From contig JANWZA010000015.1 of assembly GCA_025054775.1 (NCBI GenBank), forward strand, positions 27,821 to 91,820: a stretch of 64,000 nucleotides of DNA, read 5' to 3'. The position numbers and the translations under genes are program-made. The stretch comes from Microscillaceae bacterium (GTDB lineage Bacteria; Bacteroidota; Bacteroidia; Cytophagales; Microscillaceae). Within the stretch, counting starts at the first letter, position 1, and each line of letters opens with the position of its first letter. The notes below the pieces were generated by a model, which saw only the letters and a program-made list of their open reading frames with translations, made no database searches and was not told where the DNA came from. Positions 53,058 to 60,895 of this stretch are shown one piece after another.

Positions 53058-53767
53058 TCAATGTACAGCCTTTACACTGCTTACACCTGATGCTTCAATA
53101 TTTCTGTTTAGGCTTACCTTTGTATTTTATGTGGCTCGCTCCTGAAACATGGGCTTTTATGTTTTGTGTAGTGTTTACACATACCTTGCTTGCTCCTGAA
53201 GCTTCAACTCGGCAATTTTCGCTCATTAAATTAAATACTTCTAAATTACTTGCTCCACTGACTTCGGCAACTAGCTCCTTGGTTTTTTCCTGTCACTTTA
53301 ATATCTGAAGCACCACTAGCTTCTACATCTATTTTTAGGGCTTCTAAGTTAAGCGAAACACAGCTTGCTCCGCTCACCCTCAATTCGAAATTTGCAACTT
53401 CAATTTTATGTTCTGCTTTGAGGCTAGCGGCCCTACTCAACTTTATTTCGTTAGGTTCGGTGGTTAAGTTACTATACACCTAACTTTATAGCTTTTATAC
53501 CACTTTTTCCTCTCACTTACCTTGTGGTGCAAACTTATCATTAGGGTTTGATTCCTAACTTCGGTCAAAATATCGTTCTCTTTTAAATCTTCAAATTCCA
53601 ACTTAACTTGATTGTTTGTACCTTTATGCAACACAACCGACATTGCTGCATTTACGTATATTCGGGAAAATCAGCCAAGGGTCTTTCTACGGTTTTTTGA
53701 GCTATTACCAAATTAAAAAGAAACATAAGGGCTAAAAATAAGAAAAAATAAGTCTATACGTTCTCAT
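53058..53767 (-). pseudogene. Frameshifted GIN-domain (DUF2807) surface protein
   Basis: No single frame is open, but shifting frames read a complete secreted DUF2807 protein: a hydrophobic leader (LALMFLFNLVIAQ), then AMSVVLHKGTNNQVKLEFE, KIKLSRAASL-like repeat strands, and four repeats of VSGAS/EASGAS, closing EASGVSSVKAVH and TGA at 53058-53060. I count at least four frameshifts and one early TAG. The family forms an adhesin-like beta-helix. Neighbouring genes are intact, so genuine decay is likelier than poor sequence. Confidence 0.75.
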
Positions 53768-53910
53768 AGCAAAAGATTATTTTGTTTGATTGAATTATTT
53801 TTTGTATATTTGTCTTTAGCAAATTTCATATTCCTCAAAGGACTATTGAGCGTCCAAGATAGTTGCGTAAGGATTGTAAAAATTTTTCATTTCTAAAAAT
53901 TAGCTAGGCT

Positions 53911-54630
53911 ATGATTAAACAATTAGACAAAGATTGGCTCACTCAAGGACTCATTGACTTTGAGTACAAAAAGTACATACTTTTAGCATATTTGCAAGAG
54001 GTACGTAAATGTTTTTCGCAAATACAACTTTATCCGTATTTGTCTGATTTGGTATTTCATTATCAAAATCTTGTGGATTTGAGGCAAAATAAGCAACTCG
54101 CTTTGGATAAATTTCCTAAACATTTATCTCAAACCGACTTGGAAAACCTGCAATTCAAATACAGCCAAATAGTGCAAGATGATGCCCTTATGGAAGAGTT
54201 AGAAAGTATTATTAGCTTTGCTTTGCCGCAATTCAAAACATTGCTGAACGAGGGTAGAGATATTTATGAATGGATAGAAACGAACCTAGAAATAAGCCCC
54301 GTAGGGCTAACTCCCTTACGTTTTGAAGAGGGATACTTGCTTTTAAGCGAAAACCAAGTAAAAGAGATGCAAATATATCAATATCAAATCTCTATTTTTG
54401 AGAATGCTAATGAAAAATATAGAGGGGTGCATACCTTCTTTTTGGAAACCGTTGTTCGTAATTTAGGGCAAACTTTAGAAAATATAAAAATAGAACTCCT
54501 ACGTAGGCACAAACAACTTCCCAACCCTGCTACGTATTGGATAAATGCTAAAGTTACCTGCCCCCGAGAGGAGACACTTTTGCCTATTGCTAAGCGACTT
54601 TTGGTGAAATATATTGCTACACATACCTAA
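53911..54630 (+). CDS. Hypothetical protein
   Basis: A 239-residue soluble protein, mostly helical, with no signal peptide or membrane segment. The N-terminal DFEYKKYILLAYLQEVRKCFSQ and the later NPATYWINAKVTCPREETLLPIAKRLL look conserved, and I take it to be a Cytophagales-specific protein of unknown role. A bidirectional hairpin 10 bp after the stop separates it from the convergent DUF6263 gene. Confidence 0.65.
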   Translation: MIKQLDKDWLTQGLIDFEYKKYILLAYLQEVRKCFSQIQLYPYLSDLVFHYQNLVDLRQNKQLALDKFPKHLSQTDLENLQFKYSQIVQDDALMEELESIISFALPQFKTLLNEGRDIYEWIETNLEISPVGLTPLRFEEGYLLLSENQVKEMQIYQYQISIFENANEKYRGVHTFFLETVVRNLGQTLENIKIELLRRHKQLPNPATYWINAKVTCPREETLLPIAKRLLVKYIATHT

Positions 54631-54639
54631 TAAACGAAT

Positions 54640-54677
54640 GGCTTTAGGTTATTAGGCAAAACCTAACATCTAAAGCC
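54640..54677. terminator. Bidirectional terminator hairpin
   Basis: GGCTTTAG (54640-54647) pairs with CTAAAGCC (54670-54677), with an inner TTAGG/CCTAA stem. It fills the 54-bp gap between two convergent genes (stops at 54630 and 54685), as expected of a shared terminator. T-runs are short. Confidence 0.6.
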
Positions 54678-54684
54678 CTGATAC

Positions 54685-55578
54685 TTATTTGATATATATA
54701 TTACTCTCAATATTCATTTCAACATCCATGCCTTGAAAATTTACTTTCCCTTTAAGGTCTTGCTTAAGGTTAGCATCTTTGACCCAGCCTGTCTTCAAAT
54801 CTACCCACTGAAATCCCGTCTGTTTGCCTGAAAATTCTGATTTGGTTTCGTTCTTATCTTCGGTATTAGGGCTAATTTTTGAGTTAACTTCTATTTTCGC
54901 CATACCATTTTTAATTTCTAATAATTTGAAAGTATTCTCTAAAACCATGGATTGCATACCCATCTTTTTGGCTTTTCGCACCCAAGTATCACCAATTTTT
55001 ACAGGTTTTTCAGGATAGAAGCCGAAAGAGCCTTCAAACGAATTTTTAACCGCATCTTTACCATATTCTTTTTTCATGCTTTCACGCATTTGTTGTTTTT
55101 GGGCTTCAGAGGTAACTCCCATTTTTTCTATCATACTTTCGATCATTTGTTCTGTGCCTTTTACATCAGTAATCTCACCCAAAGAGTTGATAACTACTTC
55201 TAAAGTTTGCCCAACCAAAGCTCTCATTGCCATTCCCAACGGATTAGAAGCATCAACTTGGGTACTTTTTTCAGAGTCAAACTCTATTTTACCTGTTACA
55301 GCACTTTCTTGGGTCATTTTTACTGTATTGTAGGTAATTTTCCAAGTCATGTTGCCTTTGGAGTCCTTGTTTAGCACGTCAATTTTATAGCCTAGACCTA
55401 TGGTTTGGGTCATATCTACATTTTGTCCAAGAATATTTTGGGCAATTTTCTGCTCGGTATCTATGCGTTGGAAATAGGTTTTACCTTTTTCTAAATTTAA
55501 TTTGAGAGTTGTAGTTTGTGCTATAGCTATTTGAGCGAGGCAGCTATAAATAAGTGTAAATATCAAATTTTTTTTCAT
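54685..55578 (-). CDS. DUF6263-like exported protein
   Basis: A 297-residue protein with a signal peptide (1-20, ending AIAQTT) and the motif LKLNLEKGKTYFQRIDTEQ at the mature N-terminus. Later segments VINSLGEITDVKGTEQMIE and ILEI-style strands fit DUF6263, a periplasmic or surface family without known reaction. A TAGCTTTG box (minus strand, about 55672-55665) lies 87 bp upstream but lacks a good -33 partner. The rest of the 55579-55862 gap has one palindrome (CTTTTATTC/GAATAAAAG, 55688-55713). Confidence 0.6.
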   Translation of the reverse strand: MKKNLIFTLIYSCLAQIAIAQTTTLKLNLEKGKTYFQRIDTEQKIAQNILGQNVDMTQTIGLGYKIDVLNKDSKGNMTWKITYNTVKMTQESAVTGKIEFDSEKSTQVDASNPLGMAMRALVGQTLEVVINSLGEITDVKGTEQMIESMIEKMGVTSEAQKQQMRESMKKEYGKDAVKNSFEGSFGFYPEKPVKIGDTWVRKAKKMGMQSMVLENTFKLLEIKNGMAKIEVNSKISPNTEDKNETKSEFSGKQTGFQWVDLKTGWVKDANLKQDLKGKVNFQGMDVEMNIESNIYIK

Positions 55579-55862
55579 AAATCAAAGCGGACAAGGTAAA
55601 AAGAACTATAAATAAAAAAAAGCAGATAGTATCTCTACGCATTGGTTAGTAAAAAAGTTTCAAAGGCAAAGCTAAAAAGTTTTTCATCTTTTATTCAGTT
55701 TGTAGAATAAAAGTTAATTTTAATCATAACTCAACTTTGCCTCTCTTGCCTTTTATTTTAGTTAGTGCTCTTATTGTTTTTCATTACTATCTCTTAAACC
55801 TTCTTTTCCTTTACGTATCATACTAATAAACAACCTAAGTAAAAACACTCATTTCCATACAA

Positions 55863-56423
55863 TTGAAAGTTTTGGATAAACATTTGTCTGACCAAGCAAT
55901 CTTGGACCTGTTCCAACAGCCAGACACACGCAACCAAGCCTTTGAAAGTTTGATACAAAAATATCAGCAAAAAGTGTATTGGCATATTCGTAAAATGGTA
56001 ATTGACCACAATGATACTGACGACTTGGTGCAGGAAGTATTTATCAAAATATGGAAACATTTGGACTCCTTTAAAAGGGAAGCTAAACTTTATACCTGGA
56101 TTTACAAAATTGCTACTAATGAATGTTTGCGATGGCTGGAAAAAAAACGAAAAAAGAACTGGATACTAATCGGAGAGGCTAACCGCGAACTTAAACAAAA
56201 GATTGACTCAGGAAATCATATCTCAGGTGATGAGATACAACTCAAATTGCAAAAAGCATTGCTTACCTTACCTGACAAGCAACGCTTGGTATTTAACATG
56301 AAATATTTTGATGATATGACCTACGAGGAAATAGCTGAAATCCTAGGAACAAGTGTGGGAGCATTGAAAGCCTCTTATCACTTGGCAGTAAAGAAAATTG
56401 AAAGTTTTTTAGAAAAAAATTAA
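55863..56423 (+). CDS. ECF-type RNA polymerase sigma factor
   Basis: A 186-residue sigma-70 family protein with regions 2 (RKMVIDHNDTDDLVQEVFIKIWKHLDSF) and 4 (LPDKQRLVFNMKYFDDMTYEEIAEILGTSVGALKASYHLAVKKIE). No ATG is in frame near the start, so TTG at 55863 is used. It is followed after 14 bp by a membrane protein and then a periplasmic protein, a layout typical of an ECF sigma with its inhibitor and sensor. The promoter recognised is unknown. Confidence 0.92.
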   Translation: MKVLDKHLSDQAILDLFQQPDTRNQAFESLIQKYQQKVYWHIRKMVIDHNDTDDLVQEVFIKIWKHLDSFKREAKLYTWIYKIATNECLRWLEKKRKKNWILIGEANRELKQKIDSGNHISGDEIQLKLQKALLTLPDKQRLVFNMKYFDDMTYEEIAEILGTSVGALKASYHLAVKKIESFLEKN

Positions 56424-56437
56424 CCTGTACCCAACCT

Positions 56438-57244
56438 ATGAAAATACGACTAAAAAATATAAAAACTCCTAAAATAGAAAATATTTTTCCTGTTCCCACA
56501 GGTTATTTTGAAGCGTTGCCCCAAAAGATTGCTAACAGAATAAAAGAAAGCAATGCTGACAATAAACTAGAAAGTAACGCACATTTGAAGCAAAACGTTT
56601 TCTTTGTACCACAGAGCTACTTTATAGAGCTATTCAGACGCATAAGCCAAAAAATACGCAACTTAGATATAGAAAATAATCCACACTTAAGGCAAAACGT
56701 GTGGCAAGTGCCTGACAATTACTTTGAAACTTTGAGCCAACGCATTAACCAACGTATTGAAAGCCAAGCAGATACTAAAGGTAAAGTTATTCTATTACAC
56801 AGCCCTACTTTCTACCTAAAAGCTACTGCAGTGGCAGCTTCAATAGTACTGCTTTGGGTAGGAGTCTGGATGTTTAATTTCAATAAAACTACCATAGTTC
56901 AAAAAGTAACATTCAAACAAAAAAATATACCTACGGCTGAACAAAAAATGGCACATACTGTATCACAACAAGCCCACACCCACCAACAACCTATGCCTAA
57001 AATACCAACACACACTCCTATAACAAAAGGAGCCCTAGTATTCAAAGAGCAAACACCACTTATTACAATAGATAGTTTAAATAAGCAAGAAATTTTGCAC
57101 TATTTAGCCCAAGAAACTAATTACCATAATCTACTTTTAGAGGAGATACATACAGAAAGTTGGGAAAACGAAACCATTTTAGCGGAAATAGCTAATAGTG
57201 AACTAGACCGTCTATTAGAATTAGATGAGCAAGAGTATGAGTAA
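56438..57244 (+). CDS. Membrane protein with triple VPxxYFExL repeat, putative anti-sigma factor
   Basis: A 268-residue protein. The cytoplasmic N-terminal 110 residues hold three repeats about 34-38 residues apart: FPVPTGYFEALPQKI (17-31), FFVPQSYFIELFRRI (56-70) and WQVPDNYFETLSQRI (89-103), the last two preceded by HLKQN/HLRQN. One membrane helix (127-147) follows, then a His/Gln/Pro-rich periplasmic tail. Such VP-YFE segments occur in Bacteroidota proteins linked to sigma factors; tripling is unusual. It overlaps nothing and precedes the periplasmic protein. Confidence 0.65.
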   Translation: MKIRLKNIKTPKIENIFPVPTGYFEALPQKIANRIKESNADNKLESNAHLKQNVFFVPQSYFIELFRRISQKIRNLDIENNPHLRQNVWQVPDNYFETLSQRINQRIESQADTKGKVILLHSPTFYLKATAVAASIVLLWVGVWMFNFNKTTIVQKVTFKQKNIPTAEQKMAHTVSQQAHTHQQPMPKIPTHTPITKGALVFKEQTPLITIDSLNKQEILHYLAQETNYHNLLLEEIHTESWENETILAEIANSELDRLLELDEQEYE

Positions 57245-57278
57245 AAATAATTTAATAACCTGTATGTTCGCATTAACC

Positions 57279-57740
57279 ATGAAAAAGTGCTTCAATATAA
57301 TACTTATTCTCTTATTTTTTACCCAAATTGAGAGCATAGCCCAGCCTAATACGCCTAAACGCATAGAACTAATACGATTAAAATTCATAAAAGAGCGACT
57401 TAACCTTAAAACCGAGCAAATTGCCAAGTTCGAGGAGTTATACCTACAATATATTCGTAAAAAACGAGAAATCTTATTAGCAGAACGCAATTTACGCAAC
57501 GTCTCGCTTACAGCTACCGATGAGGAGCTAAACAAAAATGTAGATACTTACATCAAACTCAAAAAACAGGAAGGTGAAGTAGAGGCAGAGTACAAAGAGA
57601 AATTCCTTAAAGTTATCAACATTCGTCAACTAGCTGAAATGTATAACAGTGAACGTGAATTTCTGAAAACTATGTTACAACGAGTAGGCAACCGCAGACT
57701 TAATAATCTAGATAACCTTGATGACCTTGATAAAGATTAA
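57279..57740 (+). CDS. Small periplasmic helical protein, Spy/CpxP-like
   Basis: A 153-residue protein from the ATG at 57279, whose signal peptide (MKKCFNIILILLFFTQIESI) is standard; an ATG 18 codons upstream overlaps the preceding stop. The mature part is helical and charged, with LRFIKERLNLKTEQIAKFEELYLQY-like LTxEQ spacing of the Spy/CpxP family and a conserved-looking REILLAERNL. In this operon it may signal envelope state to the sigma factor. A strong terminator follows. Confidence 0.6.
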   Translation: MKKCFNIILILLFFTQIESIAQPNTPKRIELIRLKFIKERLNLKTEQIAKFEELYLQYIRKKREILLAERNLRNVSLTATDEELNKNVDTYIKLKKQEGEVEAEYKEKFLKVINIRQLAEMYNSEREFLKTMLQRVGNRRLNNLDNLDDLDKD

Positions 57741-57773
57741 AAACATACAACAACCCAACCAGCAACTATTTTC

Positions 57774-57807
57774 AAAGCTATAAGGTAGGAAACACCCTTA
57801 TAGCTTT
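57774..57807. terminator. Bidirectional terminator
   Basis: AAAGCTATAAGG (57774-57785) and CCTTATAGCTTT (57796-57807) pair as a perfect 12-bp stem, followed on the plus strand by ATTTATTT. It lies between convergent genes ending at 57740 and 57844, and serves both. Confidence 0.8.
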
Positions 57808-57843
57808 ATTTATTTGATAGGGGTTATTTCAGTTCTCTTCAAT

Positions 57844-59199
57844 TTAACGATTATTTTCTTGGGGCAAGGTTTCTTTTTTTATTTTGTCATCATAGTATTC
57901 AATCGTTTTAAGTAGCTTTCCTTTCTCGTCATAGTAAAACCATTTACCTTGCTTTTTCCCATAGCGATACTGTCCCTGTTCAGCTACTTTGCCATTAAGG
58001 TGATATTTCTTGTAGTTTCCGCTTTTTATGTCAGTGCGGTAAGGGATTTCTTCTATCAATTTTCCTTCCTCGTTGTAAATTTTGGTAATACCGTGCTTTT
58101 GGTCATTTACGTAAAGTTCAACAGCTTTGAGCGTGCCATCATAGTAATAAATTTTACGTTCTCCTTGCATTTTCCCATTTTCCAGGTAAGGCTCTTCTAT
58201 GTGTAGCTTGCCGTTGTCGTGGTATTGTTTCCAAAGTCCTACTTGTTTACCATTTTTATAGGTCAGTTCATTTTTAAGGGTTTTGCCATCAGCGTAGTAA
58301 CTTTTGATTTCAAGGTTACGCTCTTGGTTGCTATACTTAGTAACTTGCATCAGTTCACCTGTTTCATAGAATAGTTTTTCTGTACCTACTCTTATGCCGT
58401 TCTTATAGTGCGTTTCTTGTTTAAGTTTACCATTAGCGTAGTAGCTTTTGTAGGTATTATGGTAAGCATCATCTTTGTAGAAGGCTTTGAGCGTAAGCAC
58501 TCCTTTGGAAGTATATTGCAAATACTCGCCCTCTTTTTTGCCATAACGGTTATTGCCTTGCACTTGCAACTGCCCATTTTCGTAGAAAGTTTTGAAAGTG
58601 CCGTGAGGCAATCCTTCAGCGTAGTTCTCTTCTTTACTTATTACTCCATTAGGATAGAAGGTACGCAAAAGCCCGTGCAGTTGCCCGTTCTTATAGTAAC
58701 TCTCTTCTTGAATTTTACCTGTATCAGGGTAAAAGATTTCGGTTTTACCGTTGAGAGTTCCATTAGCAAATGTACTTCTTTTGATAACTATTCCTTGGGG
58801 AGAGTAAGTCTCCAAGATACCTTCCAAGCTATCGTTTCGGTAATAGCCTTTTTGTACTAAGTATTCTTCAGTGTCATATATCTTAAATAAGCCCTCTCTT
58901 TTATTTTCTTTGAAGCGAATTTCTGCTTTTTTCTTTCCTGTAGGGTAGTACAACACAAACAAACTATCTTTTTTACCCTCCTTAAAAAAGCCCTTGCGGT
59001 TCAAAACGCCATCAGGGTAGTACTCTTCATAGGGGCCGTGCATAATTGGTTGTGTTTCCTTTTCTATTACCCAGTACACTTCGTGGAGAGGTTTGTCAGG
59101 CAGTGTATCGTAGTAAGTTCTTACTTCTTTTTGAGCATAAATCGTAGGAGAGACATGAAACAGCACCCAAAAACACATACTTTTGAGCCATACATTCAT
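57844..59199 (-). CDS. Secreted MORN-type repeat protein (YwqK-like)
   Basis: A 451-residue protein with a signal peptide (1-22) and about sixteen repeats of roughly 23 residues, each with a YYxNGKLK or YYPDGxLN turn (e.g. EEYYPDGVLNRKGFFKEGKK, TFYENGQLQVQGN). This is the MORN_2 repeat, often labelled antitoxin YwqK from a Bacillus example; no toxin gene is adjacent and export argues against that role here. It probably makes a long solenoid at the cell surface. Confidence 0.8.
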   Translation of the reverse strand: MNVWLKSMCFWVLFHVSPTIYAQKEVRTYYDTLPDKPLHEVYWVIEKETQPIMHGPYEEYYPDGVLNRKGFFKEGKKDSLFVLYYPTGKKKAEIRFKENKREGLFKIYDTEEYLVQKGYYRNDSLEGILETYSPQGIVIKRSTFANGTLNGKTEIFYPDTGKIQEESYYKNGQLHGLLRTFYPNGVISKEENYAEGLPHGTFKTFYENGQLQVQGNNRYGKKEGEYLQYTSKGVLTLKAFYKDDAYHNTYKSYYANGKLKQETHYKNGIRVGTEKLFYETGELMQVTKYSNQERNLEIKSYYADGKTLKNELTYKNGKQVGLWKQYHDNGKLHIEEPYLENGKMQGERKIYYYDGTLKAVELYVNDQKHGITKIYNEEGKLIEEIPYRTDIKSGNYKKYHLNGKVAEQGQYRYGKKQGKWFYYDEKGKLLKTIEYYDDKIKKETLPQENNR

Positions 59200-59306
59200 A
59201 GTTTTTAATCCTGAAACACTTTATTATAAGAAGGATTTTGAGAGAATGTACGCAAATTGTCAGGCTTTGTTGCTTGGGAGATATTTGCCTTTGAGTAAGC
59301 TACTCA

Positions 59307-60032
59307 TTAGAAGCTAATATTTTTCAGCACATCTTGCATTGTGAAAATTCCTTGTTTACCTTGAAGCCACTCTGCAGCCAAAACGGCTCCAAGGGCAAAT
59401 CCCATGCGATTGTGAGCAGTATGTTTTATTTCGATGCTATCCACCGTGGAACGATATGAGACCACATGCGTCCCTGGTACATTAGCTTCGCGTCTAGAGA
59501 TAATACTTAACTCCGATAACTCCTCACTTGGAGCGTTTACCCATTTAGTTTTGTGTGGATAGTATTGTAAAATATTCTCTGCCAAAGTGATTGCCGTGCC
59601 ACTGGGTGCATCTTTTTTTTCAGTATGATGTATTTCTTCTAAACTTACATCATACTGCTTAAAGGATGACATAAGTTGAGCTAAAAAAATATTTAGTCGA
59701 AAAAACAAATTTACTCCAATACTAAAATTAGATGCATATAAAAAACTACCCTTATAAGTTTGACATAAATTTTCTACTAAATTTTTTTGAGACAACCAAC
59801 CTGTAGTTCCACATACCACAGGAATATTGTTTTGAAAACAAGTAATAAGGTTTTCTACCACTGCTTCTGGTTGCGTAAATTCTATTGCTACGTCTATTTG
59901 AGCAGGTGTAAAATTAGGTAAATCTTTACGATTATTTTGGTTTATTTTCCCTATAATTTGGTGATTACGTTGCAAAGCAATCTGTTCTATCGCTTTGCCC
60001 ATTTTACCATAACCTATTAAAAGTATATTCAT
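59307..60032 (-). CDS. dapB: 4-hydroxy-tetrahydrodipicolinate reductase
   Basis: A 241-residue NAD(P)H enzyme of lysine and diaminopimelate synthesis. The N-terminal GYGKMGKAIEQIA binds the nucleotide; VCGTTGW and the catalytic EIHHTEKKDAPSGTA with its histidine pair and lysine are intact. A normal length for the Bacteroidota type. dapA and dapL are not here. It ends 107 bp from the MORN gene start on the same strand, so a shared transcript is possible. Repeat array 2 lies upstream. Confidence 0.96.
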   Translation of the reverse strand: MNILLIGYGKMGKAIEQIALQRNHQIIGKINQNNRKDLPNFTPAQIDVAIEFTQPEAVVENLITCFQNNIPVVCGTTGWLSQKNLVENLCQTYKGSFLYASNFSIGVNLFFRLNIFLAQLMSSFKQYDVSLEEIHHTEKKDAPSGTAITLAENILQYYPHKTKWVNAPSEELSELSIISRREANVPGTHVVSYRSTVDSIEIKHTAHNRMGFALGAVLAAEWLQGKQGIFTMQDVLKNISF

Positions 60033-60112
60033 AAAAAATAAAAAATAATAGAAAAACTTTATTAAACTAATTAAATTATTCTTAAACTTACTAATTAAGA
60101 TCTATTTTTTAT

Positions 60113-60763
60113 ACTTGTAAATTATTTTAGTATACTTATAAAGTAAAGGCGTATATTTTTTACTCAAAGTAATTTTTTTTAACATTTTAACTATTTACTT
60201 TTTATTTATATTTACTATTTTTTAGTAGTTTTAAAGCTACAATTTACTTTTAATAAGTACGTTTTTTATGTTTTAAGCAAAAAATACTATCCAAAAACTA
60301 TACTTCTGCACTTTAACTATAATAGTTTAGTTTATGTAAGTAATTTTCTACAATTTTAGTATAGTAATCTTTTTTTAAGTAATATACTTTTTTATTTTAA
60401 TTACAATACTTTTAATTTAGGTAGTGTACTTTTATACTTTAATTACATTACTGTAATTTTAATTTATGCATTTTTATATTTTTAGTATGTTACTTTAATT
60501 TTATTTAGTATATTTTTACATTTTAAGTAATATACTTTATTTTTATTAAATACACTTTTTTATTTTAAGTACATTACCTTTATTTTAACTTATGTATTTT
60601 TTTATTTTTAGTATAATACTTTATTTTTGAAAGATGTATTTTTTTATTTTAAGTATGTTAAGATTATTTTATGTTATATATTTTTGCATTTTTGTTAAAC
60701 TATTTTAGTTTATAGTAACATACTTTTTTATGTTAATTAATATGCTTAAAATCTATTAAAATT
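60113..60763. repeat. 21-bp-periodic degenerate AT-rich array 2 (about 31 units)
   Basis: From 60113 the sequence divides into 21-bp units without slippage. The clearest part is 60386-60721, eight 42-bp pairs: the first half-unit begins ACTTTT or ATTTTT and continues TATTTTAAGTA, the second begins TACTTT/TACCTT and closes in TATGT or TAGTAT-like ends (pair starts 60386, 60428, 60470, 60512, 60554, 60596, 60638, 60680). Units before 60386 are more worn but stay in phase. All frames have stops. It lies 132 bp past the 3' end of the DUF5686 copy 2 gene. Confidence 0.8.
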
Positions 60764-60895
60764 AATAAGTTTATAGTACTTATAATAAATATTCTTTATC
60801 AAAGGAAGAATTTTCTAATACTATCTAATCGTAAATTAAACTACAAGGAAAATTTGTTACATAGACTAGCGGCACAAATAGTTTAGTTTTTGTAA

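Noticed and set aside
53090..53308. Plus-strand ORF of 72 codons in the GIN-domain region
   Set aside because: The opposite strand reads a recognisable, though frameshifted, surface protein; the plus frame is its shadow.
57844..59199. Toxin-antitoxin locus because of the YwqK name
   Set aside because: There is a signal peptide, no adjacent toxin, and the neighbours are unrelated; only the repeat type is shared.
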